Source: CAYOXX01 sp964408025
GTDB lineage: Bacteria > Acidobacteriota > DATKUA01
Direction of reading: 5' to 3'
Assembly (NCBI GenBank): GCA_964408025.1
Contig: CAYOXX010000125.1
Coordinates: forward strand, 1 to 5,920
DNA length: 5,920 bases
In this document: positions 5,239 to 5,920 of the stretch, in pieces
Position numbering within the stretch: position 1 is the stretch's first letter
Layout: each line of letters opens with the position of its first letter
The notes under the pieces: model-generated
Databases searched by the model: none
What the model saw: only the letters and a program-made list of their open reading frames with translations
Told to the model about the DNA's origin: nothing
Program-made: the position numbers and the translations under genes

Positions 5239-5920
5239 GAAGAGCGATCGTCCGGAAAGCATGCCTTCTGGCGGTTCTGCTGGCGGCGGCTCCGCAGCCG
5301 GCGGGCGGCCAGGACCTCCCGGTCGCGGTGCAGTCTACGCCGGCCAACGTCGCCCAGATACGCACCCTCTGGCAGCTCTACCAGGCGGCCGAGGGCGAGC
5401 CGGAGCGGGCCGAGAGGCTGGCGGAGAGGATAATCGAGCTCCGCCACCGTGCCGGGATGCTGGGCAGCACCGGCTGGGCGAGGGCCTTCGCCATGCGCGG
5501 CTGGCGGTGCCGGCAGGCCGGCGAGTTAAACGCGGCCGTCGCGGAGTACCGCACCGCGGTGGCGCTCGAGCCGTCGGCCCGCGAGTTCCGCGTCGCCATG
5601 GCCTCGGCCCTCGCTGCACGAAATCCACTGGACGTTGGCTCCTACATGCCGGCCTACCTGCAAGCGGTGTGGGGCAGCTTCGATTCCGCCCGCGGGCGCT
5701 ACCTGCTGCTAGCCGACTCGGTCCTCTGGATCGGCTTCACACTCCTTTTTGCCGGCTGCCTGTGGAGCGGCGCGATGCTCATCCGCTACCTCCTCGTCGC
5801 CCACCACACGCTGGCAGAGTTGCTGGCCGTCCCCTTCGGGCCAGGGCTGGCCGGGCTGCTGGCGGACGCGGTAATTGTCTCGCCGCTGGCATTCGGTGTC
5901 CACATCGGGTGGGTGCTGCT
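5235..5920 (+). CDS. Secreted/membrane TPR-like protein, 3' end cut by the window
   Basis: The frame runs open from TTG at 5235 to the window edge (228 codons, incomplete). Residues 1-26 form a typical signal peptide: a basic start RRAIVRK, a hydrophobic core CLLAVLLAAA, and a likely cleavage after GGQ. Residues about 83-115 resemble one TPR unit (AFAMRGWRCRQAGELNAAVA, then EYRTAVALEPS), preceded by an amphipathic helix rich in Glu and Arg (53-71). Hydrophobic segments follow at about 160-188 and 199-228, suggesting membrane anchoring with the TPR part outside the cytoplasm. TTG is weakly supported because there is no clear ribosome site. An ATG at 5215 would give a 7-residue longer leader if the reading frame were shifted by one base. 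Operon position behind DUF1844 suggests shared expression. Exact function is unknown. Confidence 0.75.
   Translation, partial: MRRAIVRKACLLAVLLAAAPQPAGGQDLPVAVQSTPANVAQIRTLWQLYQAAEGEPERAERLAERIIELRHRAGMLGSTGWARAFAMRGWRCRQAGELNAAVAEYRTAVALEPSAREFRVAMASALAARNPLDVGSYMPAYLQAVWGSFDSARGRYLLLADSVLWIGFTLLFAGCLWSGAMLIRYLLVAHHTLAELLAVPFGPGLAGLLADAVIVSPLAFGVHIGWVL

Overview
This window comes from a GC-rich bacterium (low-to-mid 60s % G+C by eye over most of its length). Several features point to a non-enteric, probably uncultured lineage, with Acidobacteriota or a deltaproteobacterial-type phylum as the best guess. These are a short-form ThiC without the extra N-terminal domain of enteric enzymes, a DUF1844 protein with an acidic/lysine-rich leader, and an MscS channel fused to a cyclic-nucleotide-binding domain. 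The phylum call is inference from protein style; there is no rRNA or other marker here.

Left edge (1-260): AT-richer DNA (about 46% G+C overall, about 33% over 181-260). It holds one weak, unrecognised reading frame (1-159, +) and then roughly 100 bases in which I see no gene. It lies beyond the 3' end of recR.

Main block (261-4618, minus strand): five tightly packed genes read right to left. They are a 79-aa two-helix membrane protein, a thiamine-phosphate-synthase-family protein (thiE/tenI type), an MscS-CNMP channel, thiC and recR. The first two overlap by 23 nt, thiE and the channel overlap as ATGA, the channel and thiC are 21 nt apart, and thiC and recR are 35 nt apart. This looks like one transcription unit carrying two thiamine-pathway proteins: ThiC makes the HMP-phosphate pyrimidine, and the ThiE-like protein joins pyrimidine to thiazole or tautomerises the thiazole. 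A membrane channel sits between them and the recombination mediator recR follows. No TPP riboswitch is visible ahead of any of these genes.

Divergent control region (4619-4747): a strong sigma70-type promoter (perfect TTGACA, 17-nt spacer, TATGCT) faces right. A weaker extended -10 element facing left lies close enough to the first minus-strand gene to suggest a leaderless transcript.

Right block (4748-5920, plus strand): a DUF1844 protein is followed directly by a secreted or membrane protein with a signal peptide, a TPR-like segment and hydrophobic segments, cut by the window edge. The junction is odd. A TGATG overlap opens an ATG frame that ends after seven codons exactly at the TTG start of the next gene, and one extra G in an intervening G5 tract would fuse the two frames. 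This junction, the loss of a conserved metal-binding Asp in the ThiE-like protein, and the channel embedded in the thiamine operon are the most interesting points. I found no CRISPR array, insertion sequence, tRNA, rRNA or clearly new defence system.
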